Assembly: GCA_944322785.1 (NCBI GenBank)
Contig: CALUPW010000001.1
Span: 124,001-188,000, forward strand
DNA: 64,000 nt
Direction of reading: 5' to 3'
From: Candidatus Gastranaerophilales bacterium
GTDB taxonomy: Bacteria; Cyanobacteriota; Vampirovibrionia; Gastranaerophilales; Gastranaerophilaceae
A program made the translations under genes and the position numbers. This document shows positions 32,894 through 41,507 of the stretch, piece by piece; the stretch's first letter is position 1; every line of letters starts with the position of its first letter. Under the pieces are notes generated by a model. The model ran no database searches, was not told the DNA's origin, and saw only the letters and a list, made by a program, of their open reading frames with translations.

Positions 32894-33298
32894 ATGGCAG
32901 TACCTAAGAAAAGAACAGGACATTCCGCACAAGGACATAGAAGAAGCAACTGGAAAGCAACAAAACCGGAAACAACAAAATGCCCTAACTGCGGTGAAAC
33001 AGTATTAACACACACAGTATGCACGGCTTGCGGAACTTACAAAGGCAAACCCGTAAGACTCAGCGACAGAGTGGAAGAAGTTAAGGTTGAAGAAAAGAAA
33101 CCTGCAAAAAAATCAACTAAGAAAGCTGAAGCTAAGGCTGCGGATGAAACTAAAACAGAAGCCGTAAAAGCTGAAGAAACCAAAGTTGAAGAAGTAAAAG
33201 AAGAAGAAGTTAAAGCTGAAGCTGTTGAAGAAGCAAAAACAGAAGAAGCCGAAGACGCAGAAGAAACTTCTGAAACTCCTGAAAAAGAAGAAAAATAG
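32894..33298 (+). CDS. rpmF: Ribosomal protein L32 with a long charged C-terminal tail
   Basis: Residues 1-57 are a normal L32: AVPKKRTGHSAQGHRRSNWK, then the zinc ribbon CPNC...CTAC. Residues 60-134 add a low-complexity Lys/Glu/Ala tail (EEKKPAKKSTKKAEAK, then increasingly acidic to the end). L32 normally has 55-65 residues, so the tail more than doubles it. The frame, codon use and intact stop argue against a sequencing error. A leader with a GTTCTTC/GAAGAAC hairpin precedes it. Confidence 0.93.
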   Translation: MAVPKKRTGHSAQGHRRSNWKATKPETTKCPNCGETVLTHTVCTACGTYKGKPVRLSDRVEEVKVEEKKPAKKSTKKAEAKAADETKTEAVKAEETKVEEVKEEEVKAEAVEEAKTEEAEDAEETSETPEKEEK

Positions 33299-33306
33299 TT
33301 AACAAA

Positions 33307-33340
33307 CCGGATGGTTAAATTTTTAACCGTCCGGCTTTTA
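33307..33340 (+). terminator. Terminator or attenuator after rpmF
   Basis: CCGGATGGTTAAA and TTTAACCGTCCGG form a stem followed by CTTTT. As plsX follows within 40 nt, it may only reduce read-through. Confidence 0.7.
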
Positions 33341-33375
33341 AACCGTTAAACTTGATAAGACTTTGAGAGGGAAAA

Positions 33376-34431
33376 ATGACAAGAATAGCAATTGACGCAA
33401 TGGGCGGAGACCATGCTCCGCATGAAATCGTAGCAGGTGCAGTATGGGCGGCTCAGGAATACGGAGTTGCGCTTGAGCTGGTCGGCAAACAGGATCGTAT
33501 TGAACAGGAACTTGATAAAATTACTCATGAAGGTTTCTATTCCGATTGCGGTAAAGCCGGCAAACAGTATCGGGTAAAAATTGATACATCAAAACTCGAC
33601 ATCAAAATTACTCATGCTTCAGAAGTAATAGAGATGGGTGAAGCTCCCGGACAGGCTATTCGTAAGAAGAAAAAATCCTCAATAGTTCTGGCAGTGGATG
33701 CGGTTGCTCAGGGAAGTTCGGATGCGGTTGTTGCTGCAGGTTCAACCGGTGCTGCTATGGCATCAAGTTTGTTCGGTCTGGGCAGAATACCCGGAATTGA
33801 TCGTCCGGCAATTGCCGTAACTTTACCGACAATTAAAAGACCGATTGTTGTAATTGATGCCGGTGCTAACAGCAATTGTTCGCCCGAAATGCTCTATCAA
33901 TTTGCCGTTATGGGTGCCACCTTCTCTAAAAACGTTCTTGGAATTGAACATCCCCGTATCGGCGTTTTGAATATAGGTGAAGAAGCCGGTAAAGGCAACG
34001 AACTTGCACAGGCAACTTACAAATTACTGGAAGAACAGCAGGAAAAATTGAACTTTGTCGGAAATATAGAAGGCAAAGAAATATTTTTGAGCGTCTGTGA
34101 TGTCGTTGTTTGTGACGGGTTTGTAGGTAATGTTGCATTAAAAGTTACCGAAGGTACATCTCAGATGCTTTTCAGAATGCTAAAACAGGAATTTAAAGCT
34201 GATTTGATGGGAAAAATTATCGGACTTCTGGCAAAACCGTTTATGAAAAGAATTTATACAAAAATAAATTATGAAGAATTCGGCGGCGCTTTGCTTTTAG
34301 GTGTTAAAGGGATAACAGTAATTTCTCACGGGAGAAGCAAAGCCTATGCAATTAAAAATGCCGTAAGAGTCGCAAAACACGCTGTTGAAACAGGCGTCAA
34401 CGAAAAAATAGCAAAGTTTTATGAGGACTAG
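33376..34431 (+). CDS. plsX: Phosphate acyltransferase PlsX
   Basis: The 351-residue protein opens TRIAIDAMGGDHAPHEIV and has ITHASEVIEMGEAPGQAIRK, VAAGSTGAAMAS, VIDAGANSNCSPEMLYQFA and CDGFVGNVALKVTEG. It makes acyl-phosphate from acyl-ACP for phospholipid synthesis. Three nt separate it from fabH. Confidence 0.97.
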   Translation: MTRIAIDAMGGDHAPHEIVAGAVWAAQEYGVALELVGKQDRIEQELDKITHEGFYSDCGKAGKQYRVKIDTSKLDIKITHASEVIEMGEAPGQAIRKKKKSSIVLAVDAVAQGSSDAVVAAGSTGAAMASSLFGLGRIPGIDRPAIAVTLPTIKRPIVVIDAGANSNCSPEMLYQFAVMGATFSKNVLGIEHPRIGVLNIGEEAGKGNELAQATYKLLEEQQEKLNFVGNIEGKEIFLSVCDVVVCDGFVGNVALKVTEGTSQMLFRMLKQEFKADLMGKIIGLLAKPFMKRIYTKINYEEFGGALLLGVKGITVISHGRSKAYAIKNAVRVAKHAVETGVNEKIAKFYED

Positions 34432-34434
34432 TTA

Positions 34435-35445
34435 ATGACAAACAATGGAATTCCGCTTAGAATTGCGGGTGTAGGATACAGTTTACCCGAAACGGTTATT
34501 ACAAATGATGATTTAACCAAATTATATGAAACATCTGATGAATGGATTTATACAAGAACAGGTATTAAAGAAAGAAGGGTTGTTTCAGGCGAGGAAAACG
34601 CAATTGATTTAGGTTTTGATGCCGCAAAAAAAGCAATTGAAAAATCAGGAATCAAGCCTGATGATATAGACTTAATTCTTGCCGCATCATCAGCACCGCC
34701 GGATTTGTATCCCGCAATTGCATGTCATATTCATCAAAGACTCGGAATTCAAAAACCAATACCGGCATTTGATATCACTGCGGCATGTACGGGGCTTGTT
34801 TATGCACTAAGTATTGCAAAAGCCTATATTGCCTCAGGAATGTATAAAAATATTCTTCTTGTTGCCACCGATAACAATTCCCGTCTTGTAAACTGGACTG
34901 ACAGAAGCACATCAATTCTTTTTGGCGACGGTGCAGGTGCAATGGTAGTTACTCAGGCAGAAGACGGAATTGATGATATAATTGCAATTGATATTAAAGC
35001 TGACGGAAATTACGGTAATTTAATTGAACTTTCATTTGACGGTAAAAATTGTCCGCTTGTGGAGCCTTATGAGGAAAAACCGAAAGGCATAAGAATGAAC
35101 GGACGAGGCGTATATACATTTGTTGCAAAAGTTCTTCCGCATTATGTTGAAGAATTGGTTGCAAATGCCGGGATGAAAGCTGAAGATATAGACTATTTGA
35201 TTCCGCATCAGGCAAATATAAGAATAATTCAGGCAGTTCAAGAACGTCTTGGCTATAGCGACGATAAAGTCGTAACAAATATTAAATACTACGGAAATAC
35301 CTCTGCTGCCTCTATTCCGATTGCACTTGCAGAAAGTGTTGAAAAAGGCAAAGTAAAATTAGGAACAACCGCAATTCTTTGCGGATTTGGCGCAGGTATG
35401 ACCTGGGGCGGAGCAATTGTAAGACTTCGAGAAGGAATCTGCTGA
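34435..35445 (+). CDS. fabH: Beta-ketoacyl-ACP synthase III
   Basis: The 336-residue protein has the catalytic triad: Cys in DITAACTGLVYALS, His in IPHQANIRI and Asn in YYGNTSAASIP. GAGMTWGGAIVRL is the typical end. It condenses acetyl-CoA with malonyl-ACP to start fatty-acid synthesis. The stop shares a base with the next start (TGATG). Confidence 0.97.
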   Translation: MTNNGIPLRIAGVGYSLPETVITNDDLTKLYETSDEWIYTRTGIKERRVVSGEENAIDLGFDAAKKAIEKSGIKPDDIDLILAASSAPPDLYPAIACHIHQRLGIQKPIPAFDITAACTGLVYALSIAKAYIASGMYKNILLVATDNNSRLVNWTDRSTSILFGDGAGAMVVTQAEDGIDDIIAIDIKADGNYGNLIELSFDGKNCPLVEPYEEKPKGIRMNGRGVYTFVAKVLPHYVEELVANAGMKAEDIDYLIPHQANIRIIQAVQERLGYSDDKVVTNIKYYGNTSAASIPIALAESVEKGKVKLGTTAILCGFGAGMTWGGAIVRLREGIC

Positions 35446-35675
35446 TGAGTTTCAGATTTGGAAAAATAGGCGGTTTCGGTATAAGCGGTTTTAACTATTC
35501 AGGTTTTCAACAAATATTTGACACACCGGGGCTTAATGCATTACTTCAAAAAGAAAATAAAGTTTGTTGTGAAAAGACTGTCAACGCTGTAACATCAGCG
35601 GTTAAAACCGGTAAAGAAAAGATTCCGCAATTGAAAAGCGATGTTTTTACAAAAGAAAGTAAAATTTCAAAGTGA
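35445..35675 (+). CDS. 76-residue hypothetical protein within the fab operon
   Basis: Starts at ATG 35445, overlapping the fabH stop. The N-terminus is Gly/Phe-rich (MSFRFGKIGGFGISGFNYSG), followed by a Lys-rich polar part with one Cys pair (KVCCEK). No recognised domain. Translational coupling to fabH and the fabD start 23 nt later show that it is expressed with the fatty-acid genes. Confidence 0.7.
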   Translation: MSFRFGKIGGFGISGFNYSGFQQIFDTPGLNALLQKENKVCCEKTVNAVTSAVKTGKEKIPQLKSDVFTKESKISK

Positions 35676-35698
35676 AAAAATCAAATAAGGAGTATAAA

Positions 35699-36649
35699 AT
35701 GACGAAAAAGATGGCATTCTTATTTCCCGGTCAAGGATCACAAACTGTTGGCATGGGAAAAGATTTGTATGAAAATTTTGAATGTGCAAAAGAAGTTTTT
35801 ACAACAGCTGACCAAACATTAGGTAAAAAAATTACGAATTTGTGTTTTGAAGGGCCTGAGGACGCATTGAAACAAACCGTAAATACGCAGCCATGTATTG
35901 TAACAACTTCAATTGCGGCATTTGAAGCATTGAAATCAGAATTTGATGTAAAACCTGATTATGTTGCGGGGCATTCACTGGGCGAATACTGTGCAATGTA
36001 TGCCTCAGGCGTAATGTCTTTGGAAACTGCGCTCAAGGCAATACAAAAACGTGCGGATTTAATGAATGCATCTGCAAAAGGCGGTGCAATGTCCGCTGTT
36101 TTAAATGCAAGTGAAGAAGCAATTAAAGAATCATTAAATGAAGCTTCAAAAGTCGGTTATGTTGATGTTGCAAACTACAATTCACCTGCTCAGATTGTTC
36201 TTACCGGTGATGAAAAAGCTGTTCAAAAGGCTGGTGAACTTCTTTTAGAAAAAGGTGCAAGGAGAGTTGTTCCGCTGCCTGTTTCAGGTGCATTCCACTC
36301 AAAATTTATGGAAAATGCAGGAAAAGAATTTGAAACCTTTGTTTCGACTCTGGATTTGAACAATGCATCAATTCCTGTATTTACAAATGTTGACGCATCA
36401 GCAACAACAAATGCAGAAGACTTTAGAGCCAAAATGCCAAAACAAATTTATTCATCAGTGTACTGGACTCAAACAATTCAGAAAATGGCAGCAGACGGAG
36501 TTGAGATTTTTATTGAAATCGGGCCGGGAAAAGTTCTTGCAGGGCTTAACAAAAAAATTGTACCTGAAGCAAAAGTTTTCAATGTTTATGACAAAGCTTC
36601 ACTTGATGCTGTTGTTGCTGCATTAAAAGAAGACGTTGTGCTTGTTTAA
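35699..36649 (+). CDS. fabD: Malonyl-CoA:ACP transacylase
   Basis: The 316-residue protein has FLFPGQGSQTVGMG at the start, the nucleophile elbow GHSLGEYCAM, and the catalytic His in PVSGAFHSKFM. ATG 35699 follows AAGGAGTATAAA and is preferred over the GTG at 35672. It loads malonyl groups onto ACP. Confidence 0.97.
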   Translation: MTKKMAFLFPGQGSQTVGMGKDLYENFECAKEVFTTADQTLGKKITNLCFEGPEDALKQTVNTQPCIVTTSIAAFEALKSEFDVKPDYVAGHSLGEYCAMYASGVMSLETALKAIQKRADLMNASAKGGAMSAVLNASEEAIKESLNEASKVGYVDVANYNSPAQIVLTGDEKAVQKAGELLLEKGARRVVPLPVSGAFHSKFMENAGKEFETFVSTLDLNNASIPVFTNVDASATTNAEDFRAKMPKQIYSSVYWTQTIQKMAADGVEIFIEIGPGKVLAGLNKKIVPEAKVFNVYDKASLDAVVAALKEDVVLV

Positions 36650-36668
36650 TTAAATAAGGAGTAAATAT

Positions 36669-37004
36669 ATGAAAAAGATATTTTTAATAACTCTTCTGGC
36701 AGTTTTAACAGGAACAGGTGTTATTGCAGCACCGCAAATGCGTGTTGTTAATTCAAATCAGGCATTGCAGGATTACTATACAAAAATGAAAACCTGTACT
36801 CCTGCAAAAGCAAGCGGCATGGAAGTTATAGGCAAATCAGGCACAATGTGTGAATTTAAAGACGGGCCTTTTCGCTGTAAAGTACCTATGAGTGTCGTGC
36901 AAAAATTTGCTGCCGAAAGCATGAAAGGACTTGGTAAAAGCGGAACCAATAAATTTGTGGATGATGTTATAAACAATCCTAAATATTGTAGTTTTTCACG
37001 TTAA
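36669..37004 (+). CDS. Secreted 111-residue hypothetical protein
   Basis: A signal peptide is clear (MKKIFLITLLAVLTGTGVIA-AP). The mature part is about 90 residues with four Cys (TCTPAK, MCEFKD, FRCKVP, KYCSFS), likely forming two disulfides. It is embedded between fabD and fabG with good ribosome-binding sites. Family unknown; a secreted protein is an unexpected passenger in this operon. Confidence 0.78.
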   Translation: MKKIFLITLLAVLTGTGVIAAPQMRVVNSNQALQDYYTKMKTCTPAKASGMEVIGKSGTMCEFKDGPFRCKVPMSVVQKFAAESMKGLGKSGTNKFVDDVINNPKYCSFSR

Positions 37005-37014
37005 GGAGAAAAGT

Positions 37015-37740
37015 ATGTCAGAAAAATTAGCATTAATAACCGGCGCATCAAGAGGAATCGGCAAAGCATGCGCAATAGAACTTGCAAAAGCGGGTTATGA
37101 TATCGCCGTAAATTACGCAGGCAACGTTGATGCCGCAAACAAAACAGTTGAAGAATTAAAAGCATTAGGCGTTCAAGCAGAAGCATTCAAATTTGATGTT
37201 TCAAATCATGAAGAAGCTCAAAAAGGTGTTGAAGCCGTTCTGGAAAAATTCGGTCGTATAGATGTTCTTGTAAATAATGCAGGAATTACCCGTGACGGGC
37301 TGTTTATGAGAATGAGCGATGAAAATTGGAATGCTGTAATCAATACCAATTTGTCCAGTGCATTTTATGTATCACAGCCTGTAGTAAAAATTATGATGAA
37401 ACAAAGAAGTGGTTCAATTGTAAATATGTCAAGTGTTGTCGGAGTTTCAGGAAACGCAGGTCAGGCAAATTATTCAGCCGCCAAAGCAGGGCTTATCGGT
37501 TTAACCAAAACTCTTGCAAAAGAATTAGGCTCCCGTGGCATAAGAGTTAATGCAATCGCACCCGGATTTATTAACACGGATATGACAAAGGATTTGGATA
37601 CCTCCAAATTCACGGATTTTATCCCTCTAAAACGTCTTGGGGAACCGGAAGATATAGCAAAAGCCGTTAAATTTCTGGCAGTAGATGCGGATTATGTAAC
37701 CGGTCAGGTCTTAGAAGTCGACGGGGGGTTGATTATATAA
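37015..37740 (+). CDS. fabG: 3-oxoacyl-ACP reductase
   Basis: The 241-residue SDR has GASRGIGKACA (NADP loop), NNAGITRDG, catalytic Ser in VNMSSVVG, YSAAKAGLIGLTK (Tyr/Lys) and APGFINTDM. It reduces 3-ketoacyl-ACP in elongation. AAGGAG precedes the ATG. Confidence 0.97.
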   Translation: MSEKLALITGASRGIGKACAIELAKAGYDIAVNYAGNVDAANKTVEELKALGVQAEAFKFDVSNHEEAQKGVEAVLEKFGRIDVLVNNAGITRDGLFMRMSDENWNAVINTNLSSAFYVSQPVVKIMMKQRSGSIVNMSSVVGVSGNAGQANYSAAKAGLIGLTKTLAKELGSRGIRVNAIAPGFINTDMTKDLDTSKFTDFIPLKRLGEPEDIAKAVKFLAVDADYVTGQVLEVDGGLII

Positions 37741-37792
37741 CTCTTTAAAAGGTAAAGATTTTTAACAATCTCTTAACGGGAATGTAAATTTC

Positions 37793-37821
37793 TTGCAAAA
37801 AAATCTTGTGTTGTCTATAAT
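37793..37821 (+). promoter_or_regulatory. acpP promoter
   Basis: TTGCAA, 17 bp, TATAAT between fabG and acpP, allowing independent strong expression of ACP. Confidence 0.82.
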
Positions 37822-37883
37822 GTTATAGACGCGAGAGCGAATAAGAAAAGTGTAGTAATACAATAATTAATGAGGAAAAAAAG

Positions 37884-38114
37884 ATGAGTACATTTGAAAA
37901 AGTAAAAAAAGTTGTAGCAGATCAATTAAGTGTTGATGAATCATTAATCACTCCGGAAGCAAGCTTTACAGCTGATCTCGGTGCAGATTCATTAGATACA
38001 GTTGAATTGGTTATGGCTTTTGAAGAAGAATTCGGATGCGAAATTCCTGATGAAGAAGCTGAAAAAATTCAAACTGTTCAAGATGCAGTAAATTATATTG
38101 ATTCTCACAAATAA
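37884..38114 (+). CDS. acpP: Acyl carrier protein
   Basis: The 76-residue acidic helical protein has [20 protein letters not shown], with the Ser that accepts 4'-phosphopantetheine. It has its own promoter and a ribosome-binding site (TGAGGAAAAA). Confidence 0.98.
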   Translation: MSTFEKVKKVVADQLSVDESLITPEASFTADLGADSLDTVELVMAFEEEFGCEIPDEEAEKIQTVQDAVNYIDSHK

Positions 38115-38306
38115 TCGTAAAATAAGCGATATTCTCAAAAGTGGGAGTATTAAGAAATTTGCGGGGGTGAAAATTGAATAATGATTTTCCCCTCGTATAT
38201 TTTAAAAAAAGTTTTAAGCGGCAGTAATTTATAAAATTAAGAAGTAAGCCTTAAAAAGATTTTTTAAAGCCGGCATTCAGTAGAGTAATTTTAAAAAGGT
38301 AAAGAG

Positions 38307-39560
38307 ATGGCTAAAAGAAGAGTTGTAATCACAGGACTTGGAGCAGTAACACCATTCGGTGTCGGAACGGACAAATTTTGGCAAAGTCTTGTAGAAGGTA
38401 AAAGCGGAATATCCACATCGGAATCTATCGACATATCAAAGCATGTTTGTAAAATTTCCGGTGAGGTAAAGAACTTTAATCCTGAGGAATATATAGATCC
38501 GAAAGAAGCCAAAAAAATGGACAGATTTATTCAATTTGCGCTGGTAGCGGCTGATGAAGCCGTCAAGGATGCAAAATTGGAAGAAGTGCATGATGTAGAC
38601 CCATACAAAATAGGTGTTATCGTAAGTTCAGCCGCAGGCGGTTTTAGAACCTTTGAAGATAACCATGTTAGAATTCTTGAAAAAGGTCCAAACAAATGTT
38701 CACCTTTCACAATTCCAATGATGATTGTCAATATGGCATCAGGCAGAATCTCAATGAAATACGGTTTTAAAGGTATTAATAAAGTTGTGGTTTCGGCATG
38801 TGCAACAGGCACACATTCAATAGGTGATGCCTTCCGGGCAATCCAATACGGCGATGCTGACATTATGCTTGCAGGCGGCGCAGAGGCGACAATATGTGAT
38901 GTTGGAGTTGGTGCGTTTTCATCAGCAAGAACTTTATCAAGACGAAATGATGAGCCTACCAGAGCTTCACGTCCGTGGGATGTTGACCGTGACGGTTTTG
39001 TAATGGGCGAAGGTGCAGGCGTTCTGGTATTGGAAGAATATGAACATGCCAAAAAACGCGGTGCAAAAATTTATGCAGAAGTTGCCGGTTACGGACAAAC
39101 TGCTGATGCATATGATGTTGTTGCGCCGGATCCTGAAGGTCAAGGAGCTACTCATTCAATGAAATTTGCGCTTGAAGATGCCGGTTTGACACCTTCAGAC
39201 ATTCAATACATAAATGCTCACGGAACAAGTACAGGACTTGGTGATATTGCAGAAAGCAAAGCAATTGAAGGTTTGTTCGGCGACAAAGTTAAAAATCCGA
39301 ATTTGCTTGTTTCATCTACAAAGTCAATGCATGGTCACCTTCTCGGTGCAACAGGCGCCATTGAATGTATAGCTTGTGTAAAAGCTATTAATGAACATCT
39401 TGTACCGCCCACAATCAATCTGGAACATCAGGATGAAAATGTAGGCAACCTTGATTATGTACCTCTCAAGGCAAGAAAAGCTGATATCAAGGCTGCTCTG
39501 TCAAATTCCTTCGGATTTGGCGGACAAAATGCATCAATTGTTTTAAAAGCAATTAACTAA
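38307..39560 (+). CDS. fabF: Beta-ketoacyl-ACP synthase II
   Basis: The 417-residue protein has catalytic Cys in SACATGTHSIGDA, His in NAHGTSTGLGD and His in SMHGHLLGATGA; it ends with NSFGFGGQNASIV. Elongating condensing enzyme. The 190-nt gap after acpP holds a GGGG-AAAAT/ATTTTCCCC hairpin and no frame. Confidence 0.97.
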   Translation: MAKRRVVITGLGAVTPFGVGTDKFWQSLVEGKSGISTSESIDISKHVCKISGEVKNFNPEEYIDPKEAKKMDRFIQFALVAADEAVKDAKLEEVHDVDPYKIGVIVSSAAGGFRTFEDNHVRILEKGPNKCSPFTIPMMIVNMASGRISMKYGFKGINKVVVSACATGTHSIGDAFRAIQYGDADIMLAGGAEATICDVGVGAFSSARTLSRRNDEPTRASRPWDVDRDGFVMGEGAGVLVLEEYEHAKKRGAKIYAEVAGYGQTADAYDVVAPDPEGQGATHSMKFALEDAGLTPSDIQYINAHGTSTGLGDIAESKAIEGLFGDKVKNPNLLVSSTKSMHGHLLGATGAIECIACVKAINEHLVPPTINLEHQDENVGNLDYVPLKARKADIKAALSNSFGFGGQNASIVLKAIN

Positions 39561-39578
39561 TTACATAATTCAGATAAT

Positions 39579-39613
39579 AACCGCTCCAGCTTGTGTTGGG
39601 GCGGTTGTTTTTT
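39579..39613 (+). terminator. Terminator of the fab operon
   Basis: AACCGCTCCA pairs with TGGGGCGGTT, followed by TGTTTTTT. Confidence 0.88.
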
Positions 39614-39725
39614 ATTTGTATTATATAACAAGATTTTCATTTTAGTTTTCAAGTAATATTGAAAAATTAGAGAATCATACTATAATCAAATTGTTATATT
39701 TGTAAAAACAAAAGGAGAAATTTTT

Positions 39726-40484
39726 ATGAAAATCGGTGTAGTCGGATTGGGGCTTATCGGCGGGTCAATTTTTAAGGGTTTGAAATTTCAAGGTTATGAT
39801 GTAATCGGAGTTTCGCAGTCGCAGGAAGGAACCGGTATTTTTAAAACTTATGACGTTTTAAAAGATTGTGAGGTCGTTTTTGTATGTTCGGCAATGAATA
39901 AAACACTTGCAGTGCTTGATGAACTTGAAAAAATTCTGCCGGCGGAAACTCTTGTAACTGATGTTTGCAGTTTAAAAGAATTTGTCTGTCAAAAAAATCG
40001 ACCGTATAATTTTATACCCTCTCACCCTATGGCGGGAACCGAACATCAGGGGTTTGAAAATTCTTTTCCGGAGCTTTTTAAAGGTGCTGTATGGGCGATT
40101 ACACCTCATTTCGGAAGCAAAGATATAACAAAACTTCTTGAAATAATTAAAGCTCTCGGTGCAAAACCGTATATAACAACCCCGCAAAAACATGATGAAG
40201 CTGTTGCCGTTATTTCTCATATGCCGATGGTGATTTCTCAAGCTTTGTTTATGACCGCAGTCGATAATCAGCTTGCTCTTGAGCTTGCCTCAAGCGGGTT
40301 CCGTGATATGACAAGGCTTGCAATGTCAAATACCGAAATGGCACGGGATATGGTCTTTATGAACAGCAGAAATATTGAGCATGCAATTTTAAAATTGTAT
40401 AAATCTGTTGGTGATTTGATTGGTGAAGATTATATGAAAAAAATTACGGATATAAAAGAATTGCGTTCAAAAATGTTTAAATGA
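39726..40484 (+). CDS. tyrA: Prephenate/arogenate dehydrogenase
   Basis: The 252-residue protein has the Rossmann KIGVVGLGLIGGSIFKGLK, SHPMAGTEHQGFEN (substrate loop with catalytic His) and ISHMPMVISQAL. The compact size without ACT or chorismate-mutase domain resembles the arogenate-type enzyme of cyanobacteria. It belongs to tyrosine synthesis. AAAGGAG precedes the ATG. Confidence 0.92.
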   Translation: MKIGVVGLGLIGGSIFKGLKFQGYDVIGVSQSQEGTGIFKTYDVLKDCEVVFVCSAMNKTLAVLDELEKILPAETLVTDVCSLKEFVCQKNRPYNFIPSHPMAGTEHQGFENSFPELFKGAVWAITPHFGSKDITKLLEIIKALGAKPYITTPQKHDEAVAVISHMPMVISQALFMTAVDNQLALELASSGFRDMTRLAMSNTEMARDMVFMNSRNIEHAILKLYKSVGDLIGEDYMKKITDIKELRSKMFK

Positions 40485-40561
40485 TTTTGTGTGCGTAAAA
40501 AAGTTTAAGTTCAGTCAACTTCAATCGCTACACAAAATTCAGGTATTTAAAAAGCCAAAAA

Positions 40562-40595
40562 CAGGACGTTTGGTGGAGTCGTCCTGCCTTCTTTT
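40562..40595 (+). terminator. Hairpin between tyrA and the convergent gene
   Basis: CAGGACG / CGTCCTG stem followed by CCTTCTTTT. Confidence 0.55.
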
Positions 40596-40621
40596 GACTT
40601 TACTCAATTGCTATTTATATT

Positions 40622-41329
40622 TTATGCTTCGGTCTTGTGTGCTAACATGTTTTGTATAAACGCCACTGCAAAACCTGCTGTTGCGCCGGCAGCCACAAGC
40701 GGTGCCGTGTAGCGTTTACTTTTGATTACATAGTGTGTTGCTTTTAATAACTTGCGGGTAACAAATGATGCTTGTTTATCAACTTCTTCAATTATCCGCA
40801 TGAATTCTTGTCCTGCGTTGCTTTTCTCTCCGCCCAGTTTTTTCACTATACGGGCAAGGTTGTAATCAGCAAAACAGTTGGTCAGACTTGATGCGTATTT
40901 GAATTCTTTGGCTTCTTTGGTATCTTTGCCTAAAGCTTCAACTATACCATTTACATCAATGTTTTTGTTCTTTTCATCAGCAAGAATTTGAAGAACTTTT
41001 TTGCCGAGTTCAGTTGCTTTACCCCCGACACGTTCAGCAAGATCCGCAAGTGTCGGATTTTTAAAGTTTTCTTTGTGCTCTATCATATTGATAAATTCAT
41101 CCTGCGCAGGTGTGCGGGACTTCAAAATCTTGAAGGAATTAACCTTTTTAAGGTTGACATCTTTTCTGCTTGAATTTACAAGAGCCGCATAGTTGATATC
41201 TTTTTTTTCGGACTTTTGCAGCTTGATTGCATACTTGGCGCCGTAACCAATAACTCCGCCTATCAATGTTGAATTAATCACTCGTGCCAGCGGATTTTGT
41301 GTTCCATAATTTACTGCTTCTACACTCAT
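40622..41329 (-). CDS. Hypothetical protein with terminal membrane segments
   Basis: The 235-residue protein has a Gly-rich hydrophobic segment near residues 16-33 (RVINSTLIGGVIGYGAKYAI), a long Lys-rich helical middle, and another hydrophobic segment at 208-228 (APLVAAGATAGFAVAFIQNM). No signal-peptide cleavage site. Family unknown. About 175 bp upstream hold no other gene. Confidence 0.7.
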   Translation of the reverse strand: MSVEAVNYGTQNPLARVINSTLIGGVIGYGAKYAIKLQKSEKKDINYAALVNSSRKDVNLKKVNSFKILKSRTPAQDEFINMIEHKENFKNPTLADLAERVGGKATELGKKVLQILADEKNKNIDVNGIVEALGKDTKEAKEFKYASSLTNCFADYNLARIVKKLGGEKSNAGQEFMRIIEEVDKQASFVTRKLLKATHYVIKSKRYTAPLVAAGATAGFAVAFIQNMLAHKTEA

Positions 41330-41507
41330 AGTTAATAAACCCTTACTTAACTAACCACGTAATTTCTATACTCTACCTGCAGGGAATTTTTCATCCTTGC
41401 TTTGAAAATATATAGCAGATTTACACTTAAATATTTTATGCCATTGCCACTAAAAAACAATTGACCAAAACTGAGTAATTAAATCCACATGGGATAATAC
41501 CACAAAG

